Positions 12,328 to 24,170 are shown, counted from the first letter of the stretch. The stretch is DNA of 64,000 nucleotides from Elmis aenea (GCA_947652605.1 OX393577.1:47343494-47407493); one strand, 5' to 3'. The notes: generated by a model from the letters alone, not told the origin. Numbers and translations are program-made.

Positions 12328-12357
12328 TAACTGTTCAATGATCACTTAATGCATATT

Positions 12358-12699
12358 TTAATTAAAATTGTATATATGGAAAAATAAGCGATGTTTCATG
12401 ATTAGTAATAATGTAAATGCAAAATACCAGTTAATATTATATACATCGTGGGCTATTATATACATCGTGGGCGTGCAGTGAGTGTTCTTTGATGTTTGTT
12501 GATACATATATCGCAAATCGTAAGGACGGTGTGTATTAAAGCTGCGTTTGGTCGTTCCAGATTTACCTCCGTGCGGAATTAAGCAATTAACTACTGATTT
12601 ACATTTCAGTTTAAAAGCTTTGCCTTTAATGGATGGGCACATTTCGAATAAATATTTGCCATTTCGTGGTTCATTTTTGCTTTTAGTCGGCCATTTCAC
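12358..12699 (-). pseudogene. Open frame with possible BED zinc-finger relic
   Basis: A 113-codon minus-strand open frame. Residues 32-57 read KCKSVVNCLIPHGGKSGTTK followed by RSFNTH. That is Cys/Cys, a GG-containing turn, GTT, then a final His, reminiscent of the BED zinc finger that starts many hAT transposases. The Cys spacing is not canonical and the second His is not placed well. The C-terminal third is hydrophobic low-complexity sequence. No intact downstream transposase follows. It may simply be a chance frame. Confidence 0.25.
12435..12472. repeat. 19-bp tandem duplication
   Basis: TATTATATACATCGTGGGC occurs twice head to tail without a mismatch. Confidence 0.9.
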
Positions 12700-12719
12700 A
12701 TAGACAAGACTCTCCGAGA

Positions 12720-13600
12720 GTAATTCAGTTTCGAAGGGGTCACATGGGGGATTCCCATTTATTTAATTTCCTTCTATATTTTGCCGTCCAATAAGCGTAT
12801 GATGTAAAATGTCATAGATGTCTAGATTTGAGCCCAGCTATAGAATTCTTGCTTTATCAAACAAAATTCTATTGTGCGTTCTTATCTTTCATCCGACTTC
12901 CAGATTCCCTCGAGGACAATCTTCAATTTTATTTCATCTTGACGTTTGTAATGCTCCCTGTCTTCCACATAATTATTACATGTAGGAGTGGGGTGAACTT
13001 AGGAATCGGAAGTTCCTGCGGCATTTTAAGTGCACAAACTATAACTACTATAGAGAAATTGTGCGGGATTGGAGGGAATTAGGATGAACAGAGAGGGAGA
13101 ATTTCCTTCATTTCCGCACGCACTGTTTGACTGCTACTCGATTTGCGATGTGTAATAGCTTTTGAATAGATATTAATGTCGCTGTTTCATATTGTTTTCA
13201 TAATTATAGATTTATATTTGATAAACTGATAACTACACATAATACATAAAACACTACAATGAAAGCTGATAACATTGAATATAACGAGGAATTCATTAAC
13301 TCGCCATTTTGGGCTTGGAAAATAACATTAACATTTATGACAAATTTATATTTGCATATTGAGTCTCTTTTTGTTTGATTTGAGTAATGCATTGTTGGCA
13401 AAAATAAATTTGAGAATAATTGAATGCATCTCATCTCGTAAATAATTTGTGTTGGTACAACACGAAAATGATATTTATTACTGTTATGTTCATGCAAAGT
13501 TAATTATATTAATTGAAAATTGAAAATTCATTTACCTTGTGCGTCTTACAACGTTGTATCGTACGTAGACTACAAGTTTCGTCGTGATATAAAGCAATTA
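12720..13600. other. AT-rich DNA, nothing recognised
   Basis: Open frames at 12828-13082 and 13204-13497 show no family resemblance. No element ends seen. Confidence 0.45.
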
Positions 13601-13608
13601 GGGTAAAC

Positions 13609-14130
13609 TGTGTCGTATTCTCTTGACGATGGCAAGGTGTGACTTTTGATCTTAGAAAGTGGTGTCGTTGCACTTAAAAGTACTGAGTGAGTTGGCGACT
13701 ATGAAGTACTACCATGTATTTCTATTTCCTTTCAATTATTCTTACTACGTTGGGGTATCTACCTAAATTTATTATGCCTAGACCTTCTTTCTTGAAGTTG
13801 TACAAAAATGCAGTTGATATTATATACATGCATATTTGAATTTGGTGCGAAAGAGTGCGTTTGTATTTTGAACATGCGAAACACACACTACGCCGTTGCG
13901 AGTAACATTCTGTAGATGTTTAAAAGCAACAGTAATGTGTATATAATAAGTAAATAAATGATTTATAATATAGGTGGTAGTGTTTTAATACATTACGTAC
14001 ATTTACATACAAAAACATAACAGTGGCGACGAGTATTAAAACAAATTTGAATATGATGCCGGGCGGTGAAACGAGTCACGCGGTACGAACAATATTCACC
14101 ATTGAAACTTTTGATAACACAAAAATATAA
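13609..14130 (+). mobile_element. LTR-retrotransposon scrap: LTR end, primer site, gag start
   Basis: The sequence up to 14022 has the look of a long terminal repeat: TATATAATAA near 13938, an AATAAA signal at about 13955 and a terminal ATAACA. It is followed at once by GTGGCGACGAG (14023-14033), the primer-binding-site form of many insect Ty3/gypsy elements. A short frame from 14053 to 14130 reads MMPGGETSHAVRT and then IFTIETFDN, resembling the N-terminus of gypsy gag proteins, before a stop. The 5' edge of the LTR is not determined (13609 is a TG that could serve). No second LTR, protease or polymerase was found. Ancient and truncated. Confidence 0.45.
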
Positions 14131-14446
14131 CAGTTAATAATTTTTTTAAATTATGAAAATACTTCTAAATACGTCAAGGATGTACTAGTGTACTTAATTT
14201 CAGTCAACATGGGAACCTCGCCTGATAAGGAGATAGAGATTGACTGAATTGGCAAAAGGTTACATGTAGTACCTAGAACTCTAAGTGAAGCGATATTCAA
14301 ATGTTTAGATAAAAACATAATTTGATAGAAGCAAAAACTTAAATTTTGCGGTTTTTAATTTTGCTGAATAACATTTGCAGCTTTAAAAGTAAAAACTTGA
14401 ATTTTTGTGTTTTGTTATAAGTTACCAAATAACCTGGTGATGGCAG

Positions 14447-14757
14447 TTTTTGGGATGGCACACTTAGTTACAAAGTTATAACAATGAAGTTTTGATTTTG
14501 TTACACACACCGTATTAGATATTAACTTAAATAAATAGCGTTAGTCTTTTATTTTTAATTATTTATTTGAAAACCTTTTTTTTAAATAAACAAAACAATA
14601 ACGTTTATAGCTAACCAATACGTTTAATTTTTGCTGACATAGTACAGCTTTTAACAGCAATCAATACACATATTTTAAAAAATGCTAAAAATATAGTGTT
14701 CATAAGAAAATTACAAGTTAATTGATGTATCTTGTAACTAGGTGTGCCACAAAAAAA
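14447..14757. mobile_element. Family G repeat, copy 2
   Basis: Inverted ends TGGCACACTTAGTTACAA on the left and TTGTAACTAGGTGTGCCA on the right, about 310 bp apart. The left end continues with TTTTGATTTTG and ACACACCGTATTAGATA, matching the copy at 9157 in the same order. No protein and no certain target-site duplication. Confidence 0.6.
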
Positions 14758-14904
14758 GCATTCGTTTATTTGCCATGAGAAATTATGCAAATTGTTTTTG
14801 AAAACTACAATGGTTGTGAAACAAAATGAAAAATCACAATATATTATTATATCACATAATTTGTTTTCTATTAATATAAAACCTGAATTTCGCTACATGG
14901 TTCA

Positions 14905-15171
14905 CACATGTGTGTTCCGCTCGTGCAGCAGACTGCTATAGGGGGATTGACCCTCTCTTCAGCCGTTAGAGGCATAAGGATAGTGGGTAAGGATGTGGAT
15001 ATTGTTGGATGGGCAATGATAGGTGGGACTACTTCCACAGCATTTGCCTTAACTGTGGAGCAAAACCTCCTGAAACCTCTACAATGACAGTTGGCCCTGG
15101 GATTCGAACCCATGATCTCCCGATTGCAAGTAAGGTTGTTAAAACAACCAGCCACCGAACTCGGTCAGTCC
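14905..15171 (-). mobile_element. tRNA-derived SINE
   Basis: On the minus strand the element starts at about 15171 with GGACTGACCGAGTTCGG, an A-box-like segment. About 60 bp in it has GGTTCGAATCC (15100-15110), a perfect RNA polymerase III B box, followed by CAGGGCCAAC. The head is too diverged to fold as a working tRNA, so I call it a SINE rather than a tRNA gene. The tRNA-unrelated body continues to about 14905. The element is clearly more GC-rich than its surroundings. The far end and target duplication are not defined. Confidence 0.75.
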
Positions 15172-15276
15172 CTACAAATGAGCTGTATCAAATGTTACTC
15201 TTTGTTATCACATTTAACACAATCTGCGTCTTCTATTTAGCAAGATTCCTATAGTACCCGAATTTAGTGATACACC
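15172..15276. mobile_element. Truncated CAGGGTG-family right end
   Basis: Ends GTGATACACCCTG before CA. Reversed it reads CAGGGTGTATCACTAAATTC, then GGTACTATAGGAATCTTGC. Only about 100 bp is present before the SINE head at 15171. Confidence 0.4.
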
Positions 15277-15279
15277 CTG

Positions 15280-16078
15280 CACATAAGGTGGTGGGTATTG
15301 CGAAACTTAGTTTAAAGTGTAGTCCAAAGATATCCCAACTGTTTTTTACTTGTATTTTTATTATTTATTTGCAATTAACTAAACTTAGTCAGAACTTTAG
15401 GTGATTATGTAAGGCATCAATATCACAATTTATTAAATCTATAAAATTTAAATCAGTTAAAAAATATTTTCTTTGACGGTTTATTCGGCAATAGATTTTT
15501 TTTGAGATATATTTACCGATATTTTGTTATTGTTGTTGTGTTTTGTATTTTCGAATAGACACAACAGTAAAGGCTTAAGTAACTATTGCAGTACTTTTAG
15601 TTACGATGCTTTGCTGCTCTTGTTGTTGTTAAGCCTTTTTAAGCCCGTCACTAGATAATCACCGAGTAGGTTGGTTAGGTAAGCCAAAAGCCATTAATGT
15701 TTTGGTTGTATTTTTTCAACTACTAAACGAGTTTTAAAAAAGTTTTTTTTTTGTTAGACTTACTTAACAATAATAAAGCTACCAGAACTATTCACATCGC
15801 TAGTGAACGTGACTTTTAGTCTAGAAAATAAATACAATTTTTGTCAACAAAGCTCTTTTTGTTATTTAAAAACCGCTTGTAGTTTGATTTTTATTTGTTT
15901 GTCTACTGAATCAAGTTACACAAAAGCACACATTTATTTACATTAAAAAGTTTTCTGTTTGTATGCTTTAAGAATATAAATTAAAGTTAATATATTTAAA
16001 AAAAATCATGGTACATGTTAGCTTTTTTTTGCGGTATTGTTTAACAAATAATTGACATATTAGTTTCTTTGTATTAAT
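15280..16078. other. AT-rich DNA, nothing recognised
   Basis: No coding or repeat structure identified. Confidence 0.45.
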
Positions 16079-16080
16079 AA

Positions 16081-16600
16081 GACAGAAGAGAAATATGGAA
16101 AACCCTAAGAGAAATAGAAATACCTAACATCTTAATAAAAGCAATTGGAAGCACGTATCAGACAGTAAGAGCAAAAGTACAAATTGCAGGATAAAGATCA
16201 GACGAATTTAGAATGAGCAAGGGAATAAAACAGGGAGACAGTCTAAGCCACTATTATTTATAATTTTCATGGATAAGATAGGGAAACGAATGAAGGAAAA
16301 ACATAAACAACTGAACACGGCAATTGGGTACAGAAATCTAGAAATAATTACCTTAAATAGCCTACTATACGCAGACGACGTGGTGCTTATAGCAAATACC
16401 AAAAACAAAATGCAAAAACTAGTGAATGCATGGACCGATGAAATAGAGAACATGGGAATGGAAGTGAATATAAATAAAACAAAAACTATGATCATAAACG
16501 AAAAACAAAAAGACCTCCAAAACATGAACAAAATTAAATGTAAAAACAGTGATCTAGAAAGAGTTACAACATATGAATACTTAGGAAGTATAATAACTTA
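16081..16600 (+). pseudogene. Non-LTR retrotransposon reverse transcriptase fragment
   Basis: Covers the middle of a LINE reverse transcriptase. The first part has the finger/palm motif GIKQGDSLS (about 16222-16248), after an in-frame TAA at 16192-16194. A frame change near 16258 leads into MDKIGKRMKEKHKQ and the catalytic box YADDVVLIA (YADD at 16368-16379), then the palm-to-thumb signature VNINKTKTM and YEYLGSII at the end. The endonuclease domain, the start of the polymerase and the C-terminus are missing. Homology stops abruptly at 16600, exactly at a 16-bp palindrome. Clearly a dead copy; clade not assigned. Confidence 0.9.
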
Positions 16601-16601
16601 G

Positions 16602-16617
16602 CCCGTCCTAGGACGGG
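16602..16617. repeat. Perfect 16-bp palindrome CCCGTCCTAGGACGGG
   Basis: Self-complementary over its whole length and immediately adjacent to the break point of the reverse-transcriptase fragment. Confidence 0.85.
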
Positions 16618-18230
16618 AATATTGTATATCTTAAATTTAAACTATTACTTTTTATAATACCGTGAGCTGCAAGTTAGACACTGTTATGTTACCGGTGAGT
16701 ATAAATTTACGGTTCATTAGACACAACTCAGTCGGTCAAATGAACCCGTAGAAGTTTACTGCGTTACTATATTCATGCGTTACAGAGTCACAGATAGACA
16801 GAGTCAGGCTGGACTTTTATATATATATCTATAACCCGGCATAAAGTTCTTTGTTACTGATTAATTTAAAATGCAAAACATATTCAAATCAAGATTGAAT
16901 AGCAAATTTTACAATATTTCGATCAAAGTATGTGATTTTTTTTTGAATTAATGCTGTAATCGTTATTTCTTTTAATTGTGCACTTATTTGGAAAGGTAAT
17001 TGTGTCTTTACGATTAACTTATTTATTGAGCTTGGCTGTGGAATTTATTAGCGATAATATTATTCGCTCTATTTTAATTGAAAATTCTGAATAATTTCCG
17101 TTTCAAGTTGAGGAATCTCTAAAGTTTTATGGGTGAATGGTTCGAAACAATAAGAGATTTGCATTTCATTTGCATCGTGGTACATGAAATATACATTTTA
17201 AACAGTATTTCAAGGGAATAATTTTTAGTAATGCAGTATTTATTGCGGGCGTTGAAAATATTTTACCCTAAACTGTAATTTTCAACTGGAGATTTATACG
17301 CTGTACAGTTTTTATAGTTAAGCACACCTATATTAAACTTCGACAGCTTTTCAGACTGAAGAATTACGACAGCATCTGTAAAAGAAAATATGAATACACA
17401 CTCAGTCATACTTAAACGCTTTGAGTTTCAAGTTGTAATTAACTCTTACTATATTTTAAAATTATATCGTTCTTAAAATTTTAAAATAGCGATGACGTAT
17501 TTAAGTATGACGTACGTATGGACTCTTGCTTAAATTTGCATTTAAAAAATATTTAGACAACCTTTTAATGGCATGGCCCTTTGGTGTAATAAAAACGTTC
17601 CTGCGCCAAAATAAATTATGAGTACATAATTTTCGCATAAATATTTAATTATGATGTATATGTTACCGCTAATGTGCCACATTACGTTAATGTTTACATC
17701 CAGCCCATTCACTATGCATATTCCTAAGAGATAAGCAAGAACGATATATGTTAGCAGAAAGAATTCCTGCTAAAAAAAAAAAAAAAACATATTTCATAAC
17801 TATTTTGCTCGTGTTATTGCTTCCTATTGGCAAAGTTTATGGTTACTAAGAAAGTTCTCTAATATTTTGCATTCAGGTGCTGTATTTGTAATGATGCTAA
17901 ATGTCAGATAAGCAATAATTGCTAATTAATATTATTAATTTAAAGTGTAGAATTTTCTGGTTGCTAGCAGTAGCAGGGTATTTATAAAATGGCTTTGATA
18001 GGTTTATATTTCTAGAATGATTTAAAAAACGTTGCAGCTTTATAAATTAACAATGATTTGTATTTTAAAAACAAAAAATAACTAAAATTGTATGATATTA
18101 TAGATAATGTTTTAAATAAAAATGTAGGCAGATGCTAGTAACCCTTTTGAAAAATATAAGGCCATTAGGCCATTCTTATAAAATGTTCTTGAAGATAAAA
18201 TCAATAATATACAATATACATGCATAAATA
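16618..18230. other. AT-rich DNA, nothing recognised
   Basis: Only a poly-A run at about 17773-17788 stands out. No gene or element ends. Confidence 0.45.
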
Positions 18231-18232
18231 TA

Positions 18233-18530
18233 CAGGGTGTTTCGTAAAAAATGCAAAATATATCGGGAGGTGATTCCTTATCGAAAATTAAGGGGGTCTT
18301 TTATGTAAAATGTTTTTCTTAGACGTCTCCTTTCGGAGTCACACCCTCCTAAGGGAGCGGTAAAATTAAGTTTTTATTTTATTTCTCAAATCTGGATAAA
18401 TGTAGGAGAATGATATTTGGTAGATGTTTCATGCTTATTAAAAGCTTTCCTATAGTAATATTTTCAATCATCTCCCACCTTTACAGGGGGCTAAAAAGTG
18501 CGAACCCTGTTGTTTTTTTTTTTTTATCAG
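18233..18530. mobile_element. CAGGGTG-family left end (CAGGGTGTTTCGTAAAA type)
   Basis: Starts CAGGGTGTTTCGTAAAAAAT after TA, then ATATCGGGAGGTGATTCC and AGACGTCTCCTTTCGGAGTC, which can form a hairpin. No matching right end was found in the following kilobase, so the boundary on that side is unknown. Confidence 0.5.
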
Positions 18531-19340
18531 AACTGTTTGGTGGGTTGAGACTTTGCAATTTAATTAATTTTTTGAAAGCGTGATTTATTAAAAAACTTTT
18601 TTATTCTTTAACTGTTCTCGTAAAACCTACAGTTTTTGAGTAAAAAATAATATAAGTGAATATGCACCATTAAATATTCCAATATAAAACGATTAATTTG
18701 GTGGTTACCATGGTTTGTTTATGTTCATATTGGGTAGAATTAACGGGCGTGTTGGCGTTGTCGGTTGTCGCCGCGTAAACGTCAAAATGAATTACACCCA
18801 TCAATTCTTATAGTTAATCTCAGCATTCTTTAAACTCTAAACCTTTTAGTTATATTTTAAAAAAATATTAAAAGTTTATGGTTTCTTGTGTTGTGCAGTG
18901 GTGAATTTTGCTGTTGAAGTTGTAAGCAATATTGGTAATACGATAACACTAAAAAAGCAGCAAAAAAAATCACTAGAAAGTACCCAACGCTATCTTTTGA
19001 TGTTTTTGCGGCATTTTCTTTACAATGACCGACTTTTTTCGTTGTATTGAGATACGATCACTTTAAGTGGGGAATCTTTGTGAAGCCTTGAACAGATCAC
19101 GTATTGAGTTAATGCGTATGTCACAGTTTTTGTAAAGAACGTGGAGGACCTATTCAACGTGAAACTAATGGGATTGCTCTCGTACCAAGAACTTCCCATG
19201 TCACAAAAACAAAACCGAGTGGCGTTTATTTTTTATTTGCCGAACAATTGATTTGAAATAAACAATTGGTTAACACTTCCTTTTTTATACAGCAATAGCT
19301 AAATTATCAATCATTAATAATCAACATTTATAGTGGCCAT
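18531..19340. other. Unassigned DNA downstream of a CAGGGTG end
   Basis: May be the body of the element starting at 18233, but every frame is full of stops and no transposase motif could be read. Confidence 0.35.
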
Positions 19341-19869
19341 TAGGGTTACCAACATTTGACAAGTACTCGGCTGGAGAATGAGCAAAAAAAAAAGATTTTG
19401 TCCAGTAATGTTCTATTTTTTTTTTCGGCGCTGGCCCTCCATCACTAATATTATTCTCGTTATTCTTATTGTCAGACATTTTAGGGGCAGAAATTGGAAA
19501 ATTAAAAAAATATATAATAATTTATAATTTTTGCCTAAAAGGATTGCCTACTGAAATGTTGAACGTGAAAATAACTATCGGACGTTAAAATACAATTTCC
19601 ACAAACAATTTACATTACTTATACCTTACGACCTTACGTTACTTTTTAGAATGACATAACACAGTCTTTGCCTTTAGCCGCGCAAAATGACGTGTTGCCA
19701 ACTTAACCTAACATTTAAACCCCATATGGAGATGTAAGCGCGTTCCAATAAAAAAAAAATAATATATATATATGCATTCCAGGTGAAATTACCAGTAAAA
19801 CTGGAGACTGGATAAATGTCGCCAAATCTGGAGTCTCCAGGCGAAAATGACACGGTTGGCAAGCCTAGG
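19341..19869. mobile_element. Possible hAT-like short element
   Basis: Left end TAGGGTTACCAACATTTGAC and, reversed, right end TAGGCTTGCCAACCGTGTCA. The inverted match continues to CGGCTGGAG / CGCCTGGAG. The right subterminal zone has a hairpin TGGAGACT ... AGTCTCCA. Flanks share only GGCCA, so an 8-bp duplication is not confirmed. Confidence 0.45.
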
Positions 19870-19934
19870 CCAAACGCAAAATTGATTCTAAATTTTCATT
19901 AGTCGAACGGCTCCTTTTTTTCGATTTATTTATA

Positions 19935-21265
19935 TTAATGAGCAAAAAAGTTTGTTCGCAGATGTAGTTGATCCAGGCTTGCGTATTTTAATGCATTTTC
20001 TAGCAGCGATTCATAGTTGTCTTTATCCAGACAGCGATAAAAGTTTAATAAATTGCTTTCATTAAATTTATTTCGCAGATTCTCATCGTTTTGTATGTCT
20101 ACGAGTTCAAGCTGTACTGATTCAGGTGCAATTTCAGGCAAAATTGAAAAAGGGTTGCTAAACAAATCTACCAATGGTTTTACTTTTTGAAAATTAGAAA
20201 ATCGATCCTTGAAGGCTGTTATCGTGTTATCAAATTATCAATCTATTCGACATACGGTTGGGATTGGTATTGGATTTTTCAGAGTATTTCTTGTAATTTG
20301 GAAAATGAACGTAATTACCTGACTTTAATTGGCTTTGAAATAAATTTAACTTGCGCTAAAAAGACAAAATGTGGGCTTAAGATGTGAAATCAATTAATCT
20401 TTGCCCTGACGTCGCGTATTTAACGAATTTAAATGACTAGCTATGTCAACCAGAAAAGCTAAGTCACATAACCAGGGCGAACATATTATTTCGGTGACGA
20501 AAAATTCGATTTTATCAATTAAATTCAAAAACCGCTCTAATTCTTGGCCGCTGCTTGTATGTAGAAAATTTAATCACCGTTTCGCTTTCAATTTCATCAA
20601 GGGCCTTTTTAAACTGTCGATGATGAAGACCGCGGGATTTTTTGAAATGTAATATTAAAATCACAACCTTCATAACATGTTCAAACCCTAGTTTTTCAGA
20701 ACACAAGTCTCCTGCTGCATTATACAGTGAAATTGTATCAATTCATTACCGTGGCTTCCAATATGCTGTTTTAATAAAGTTACCAATCCAGAATTAGATG
20801 ATCTATTGTCAGATTTAAATCAATTTTGGAACATTGTTCCAAAAGTCTAATAAGCATGTCACTACCTTTCGTTTGATCTGAGAATAAACTCATTTCAATT
20901 AGTTCTTCGCTGACTTAGAACTCGTGCGACATGTTTTCAATATTAACAACTGGGCTGTGGAAATAGGTATCAGTTGATTCACCAATAGCCAATGAAAAGT
21001 AGGCATTTTTTTTTGAATAAGTTGCTTATTGATCCGTTATATCTGCCGACTTTCAAGTAATTCGGTTTAACGAATTTTCTCAAAACTTTTAGCAGAAGCT
21101 GGACAAATTGTTTTAGCAGCCAATGTTAAACAATCTTGACCAAAATCTCCGTCTGTAAATAGTCGGTACCTTTTTGCTATAAGGCGGCATATTTAAAAAC
21201 TTACTTCAGTTGCAATTTCTGCATTTTGAACGGGTTTTGTAAACATTGCTTGCTGACCCACCAAT
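19935..21265 (-). pseudogene. hAT transposase pseudogene (GTF2IRD2/ZBED5-like group)
   Basis: Read on the minus strand from about 21265, broken frames follow the order of a domesticated-type hAT transposase. Near the N-terminal side is LFTDGDFGQDCLTLAAKTIC. Next comes a degraded catalytic region, then QFHCIMQQETC and, one frame over, GFEHVMK with SRGLHHRQFKKALDEI (20515-20706). After a further shift come SPWLCDLAFLVDIASHLNSL (about 20410-20480) and finally NPFSILPEIAPESVQLELVD with LLNFYRCL (19935-20174), the hAT dimerisation region. There are several frameshifts and stops, so no function is possible. A hAT-style GC-rich terminus lies upstream at 21886-21947, which fits the reading direction. 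Confidence 0.85.
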
Positions 21266-21269
21266 TTTC

Positions 21270-21660
21270 GTTTCAAGGTAACATTTTTTGTTTACGGAGC
21301 TCGCCAGTTAATTTTGAAAATGTAAAATGCTGACTTTTATAGTGTCTTTATATATTATATTCTTTTGGGACGGTTACAGATTTTTGCAAACCAAGCAAAC
21401 CACTGCCAAAAAAAATAATTTTTTGTCCAGATATCCTGAAATGCCGCTTTCCATCTGGTATTTTGCGTTTCCTGCTTGTTCCTGCTTTATCCATTGTAAA
21501 TATTCTACTTTCTTCCAAAAAGCAAGAGGTCGTACCAACGACGCCTATGAAAACAAAACACTTGTATGACAGACAAATGAATTACAAAACATTATTATTA
21601 ACCGATTACGTTGGTAAGTAGATAGCGAAACTATTGATGTTTATATGGTGTCCAAAATAG
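21270..21660. other. Body of the decayed hAT element, no readable protein
   Basis: Lies between the transposase pseudogene and the GC-rich end. An 80-codon frame at 21327-21569 has no family resemblance. Confidence 0.35.
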
Positions 21661-21947
21661 AAAATCTACAGATGATAGATCGTCTGTCGACGGATGGTCC
21701 GTCGCCCGCGCGCTGCGCATGTGCCGTCTCTACTATGTTGTACGCGCGCTCGGCACATTTCATACATGTTCGAACTTTTTGTCCACACCTTCGTATGCCA
21801 GCCACCTTAGTTATGTAATTGTTAAGTTTTATTTACGTATATTAAAAATATCATGTAACTTGTTAAAATACCACATGGTGAGAAGAACCGCCAACAAATC
21901 AGCGAAGGGCCGCATGCGGCCCGCGGGCCGCGGTCTGTGCATCCCTA
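21660..21947 (-). mobile_element. GC-rich hAT terminus
   Basis: On the minus strand the end reads TTAGGGATGCACAGACCGCG, then GCCCGCGGGCCGC and ATGCGGCCC, nested palindromes typical of the 5' end of this hAT group. It precedes the minus-strand transposase, so I take it as that element's 5' terminus. A second GC-rich patch at 21685-21765 (CCGTCGCCCGCGCGCTGCGC) is also atypical for the window and may be part of the same element or a separate insertion. No left terminus was found. Confidence 0.6.
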
Positions 21948-21949
21948 AT

Positions 21950-23598
21950 GTAAATTCATTAAGCAAATAATTTTTTGAGAATTCACCCATCCAACATTTT
22001 TATACTTGAACCATAGATGTACTTACAACATTTTCGTAATTATTGAGTTGTAAAGATCAATACATTTCAATTATTTCAGTTTTAATTTCACTTAAATTAC
22101 GTTATATTTTAGTTCAGATTTGTTTATAAATAAGAACAAGGAACAAAATGCTATTGTTAAAAAAAAAAAATAAAAAATTAGCAAATCGCTAAATAAATTA
22201 CATTATTATTATTATTATTATTAACTATCAATATGTATTTTCTTTTTGCAAATTGCAGTATGCTTATAAGTTTTTTTAAATAAATCCGTAGATTTCTGTA
22301 TTACAAGGCGAATTTAATTGTAAAATGGCACAATTTTATTCCTTAGCTTAATTAAAACACGGAAAGTAAACTTAAAGCATTTGCATTATAAATGATTAGG
22401 CAATGTTATTTACTAACGAATTTTTAGTTAGCCAGAGCACGTGGATATAAATATAAACTGTAAATGATCTTCAAATAAAAAGTTCACACTAAATTATATT
22501 TAGGTAAATTATTTGTCTTTAATTTTGTTTCTGCTAGAGTAATAATTGGTTTTAAGTTTAAGTAATTATTAATAAGTTAGGTAGCACAATGATATAAATC
22601 TTCACCTAATATAGCATTGTTACAACCTTGACAGATACCGTTACATAATGGGAAAACATTATTTGAATTATTATTCTTGAATTCTTATTAACCTTTTGTT
22701 CTAATAGAGTAGTTTTTAATTATTGAAGACATTTCATGCCAAATCCGCGAGTTTCCACTTTTGTGCTTATAACACGACATCGTATCATTTGTATGTCGTG
22801 ATAATATACAGTAAAAAAAGAATTCCGTGTAAATTTTATTTTGGCGGTACTTGGATGATTATAAAATTTATTGCGAGTTGTTAGTAAATTTACCCTAGTT
22901 TGAATTTTTACCGCGTGTAATTTGTTTTAGACAAAATTAATATGTGCTGCTTTAGTCGATTTCACATTTTTGTGTAAAGCTGTTTTTTCGTGCGAATTTC
23001 AAACTTATGAACAGTTGTATGTAATTACAGCAACGGTATTATCATCTACCGAAACGCTTAATTTGGTTGTATTGACTGACCATTCGCATCAGCCAAATTG
23101 TTTACAAATCAGGGCTTTTTAATGAATGGGTTTTTAATAAAAATAATATTATAAGAATATGTTCAGAAATTTAATTTCACTTTTTATTTGCTGTGGAAGG
23201 GAAACAAACTGGGTAAAAACATTTGAATATTATGAAAGAAAACATTGAGTTTTAAATTAAAAATTATTTTATTATGTTGCCTTAATGACCGTATAAACTT
23301 AACATTTTAGTAGCAACATATTACTAAAGAGCATTTAAACGGATACTTCATGTCAAAAGCATTTAATTTTTCGATAAAATATAATTCATGCTCTTTATTT
23401 GATATTTCGCCCTGGTCCTACAGACAAGGTGTAACATAAATAACGCAAGGATTTTGTAAAGCGTTAGAGATGGATTAAATCAGAAAAATAGTCTTTATAT
23501 AGGCTTACTAAGAACTAAAATGTGCATATTGTAAACAGTTCTGAACTAGAAAAACAGGAAAACTTATCCATGTAGTTTTTCTAATAGATTTGTAACCA
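21950..23598. other. AT-rich DNA with a short (ATT)n microsatellite
   Basis: (ATT)n at about 22203-22223. Otherwise no gene or repeat end recognised. Confidence 0.5.
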
Positions 23599-23602
23599 GT
23601 AA

Positions 23603-24110
23603 AGGGTAGTTCACATAGTGACACTAGCGTCGCGACATCAAATGTAACGATATCGCTTGACATTCGGTGTCGCGGCACTGGGTGTTCACACGTAAAATGA
23701 TGCATTTGAGCGTCGTGACATCAAAATAAAAATGGCCGCTATTGTAACTGCAGCAACGAGTGTTGTAGAGCAATTAATTATTTTGAAGTCACTATATTCG
23801 GGAACAGGTTTGTCCCATAAATAAGGATATTGTTGATAATGGTCTAAAATCGTTGGAACATCTATTGAGGACATGATAAATTGGAAATCGATGAAAAACA
23901 AATGTATATTATTTGTCTGTTATGTCAAAATATAAAAGTATGGTAGGTTGGTAGGCTTACGTCAAATGCCGCACTGTCAATATCGGTGTCGCAACATCGC
24001 GGCACTAGCGTCATGACATCGTGGCATCGCGACATCAGGCTGGTCAGACGACGACATTTGATGCCACGCACCTAGTGTCACGACGTTAGTGTCACCGTGT
24101 GAAATACCCT
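23603..24110. mobile_element. PIF/Harbinger-like non-autonomous element
   Basis: A 508-bp element with ends AGGGTAGTTCACATAGTGAC and, reversed, AGGGTATTTCACACGGTGAC. The inverted match continues through ACTAxCGTCG. It is bordered on both sides by TAA (23600-23602, 24111-24113), the 3-bp TWA duplication of PIF/Harbinger elements. Subterminal zones carry many copies of GTCGCGACATC-like words. Inside, the minus strand at about 23720-23870 encodes MSSIDVPTILDHYQQYPYLW, which recalls the start of a MADF/Myb-like domain, the accessory protein of Harbinger elements. It is cut short by the subterminal repeats. Confidence 0.7.
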
Positions 24111-24170
24111 TAACATAAGAAATTATAAATAAAGATTTAGTAGATTAGATAAAGGTATTCTTAAAATTGA

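Noticed and set aside
15100..15171. tRNA gene on the minus strand
   Set aside because: The B box is perfect, but the acceptor and anticodon stems do not form; it reads as a SINE head.
16208..16531. 107-codon minus-strand frame
   Set aside because: Antisense shadow of the reverse-transcriptase fragment at 16081-16600.
19357..19479. Short minus-strand frame starting MSDNKNNENN near a hAT-like end
   Set aside because: It runs outward through the element's end and stops after about 43 codons, so it cannot be that element's transposase start.
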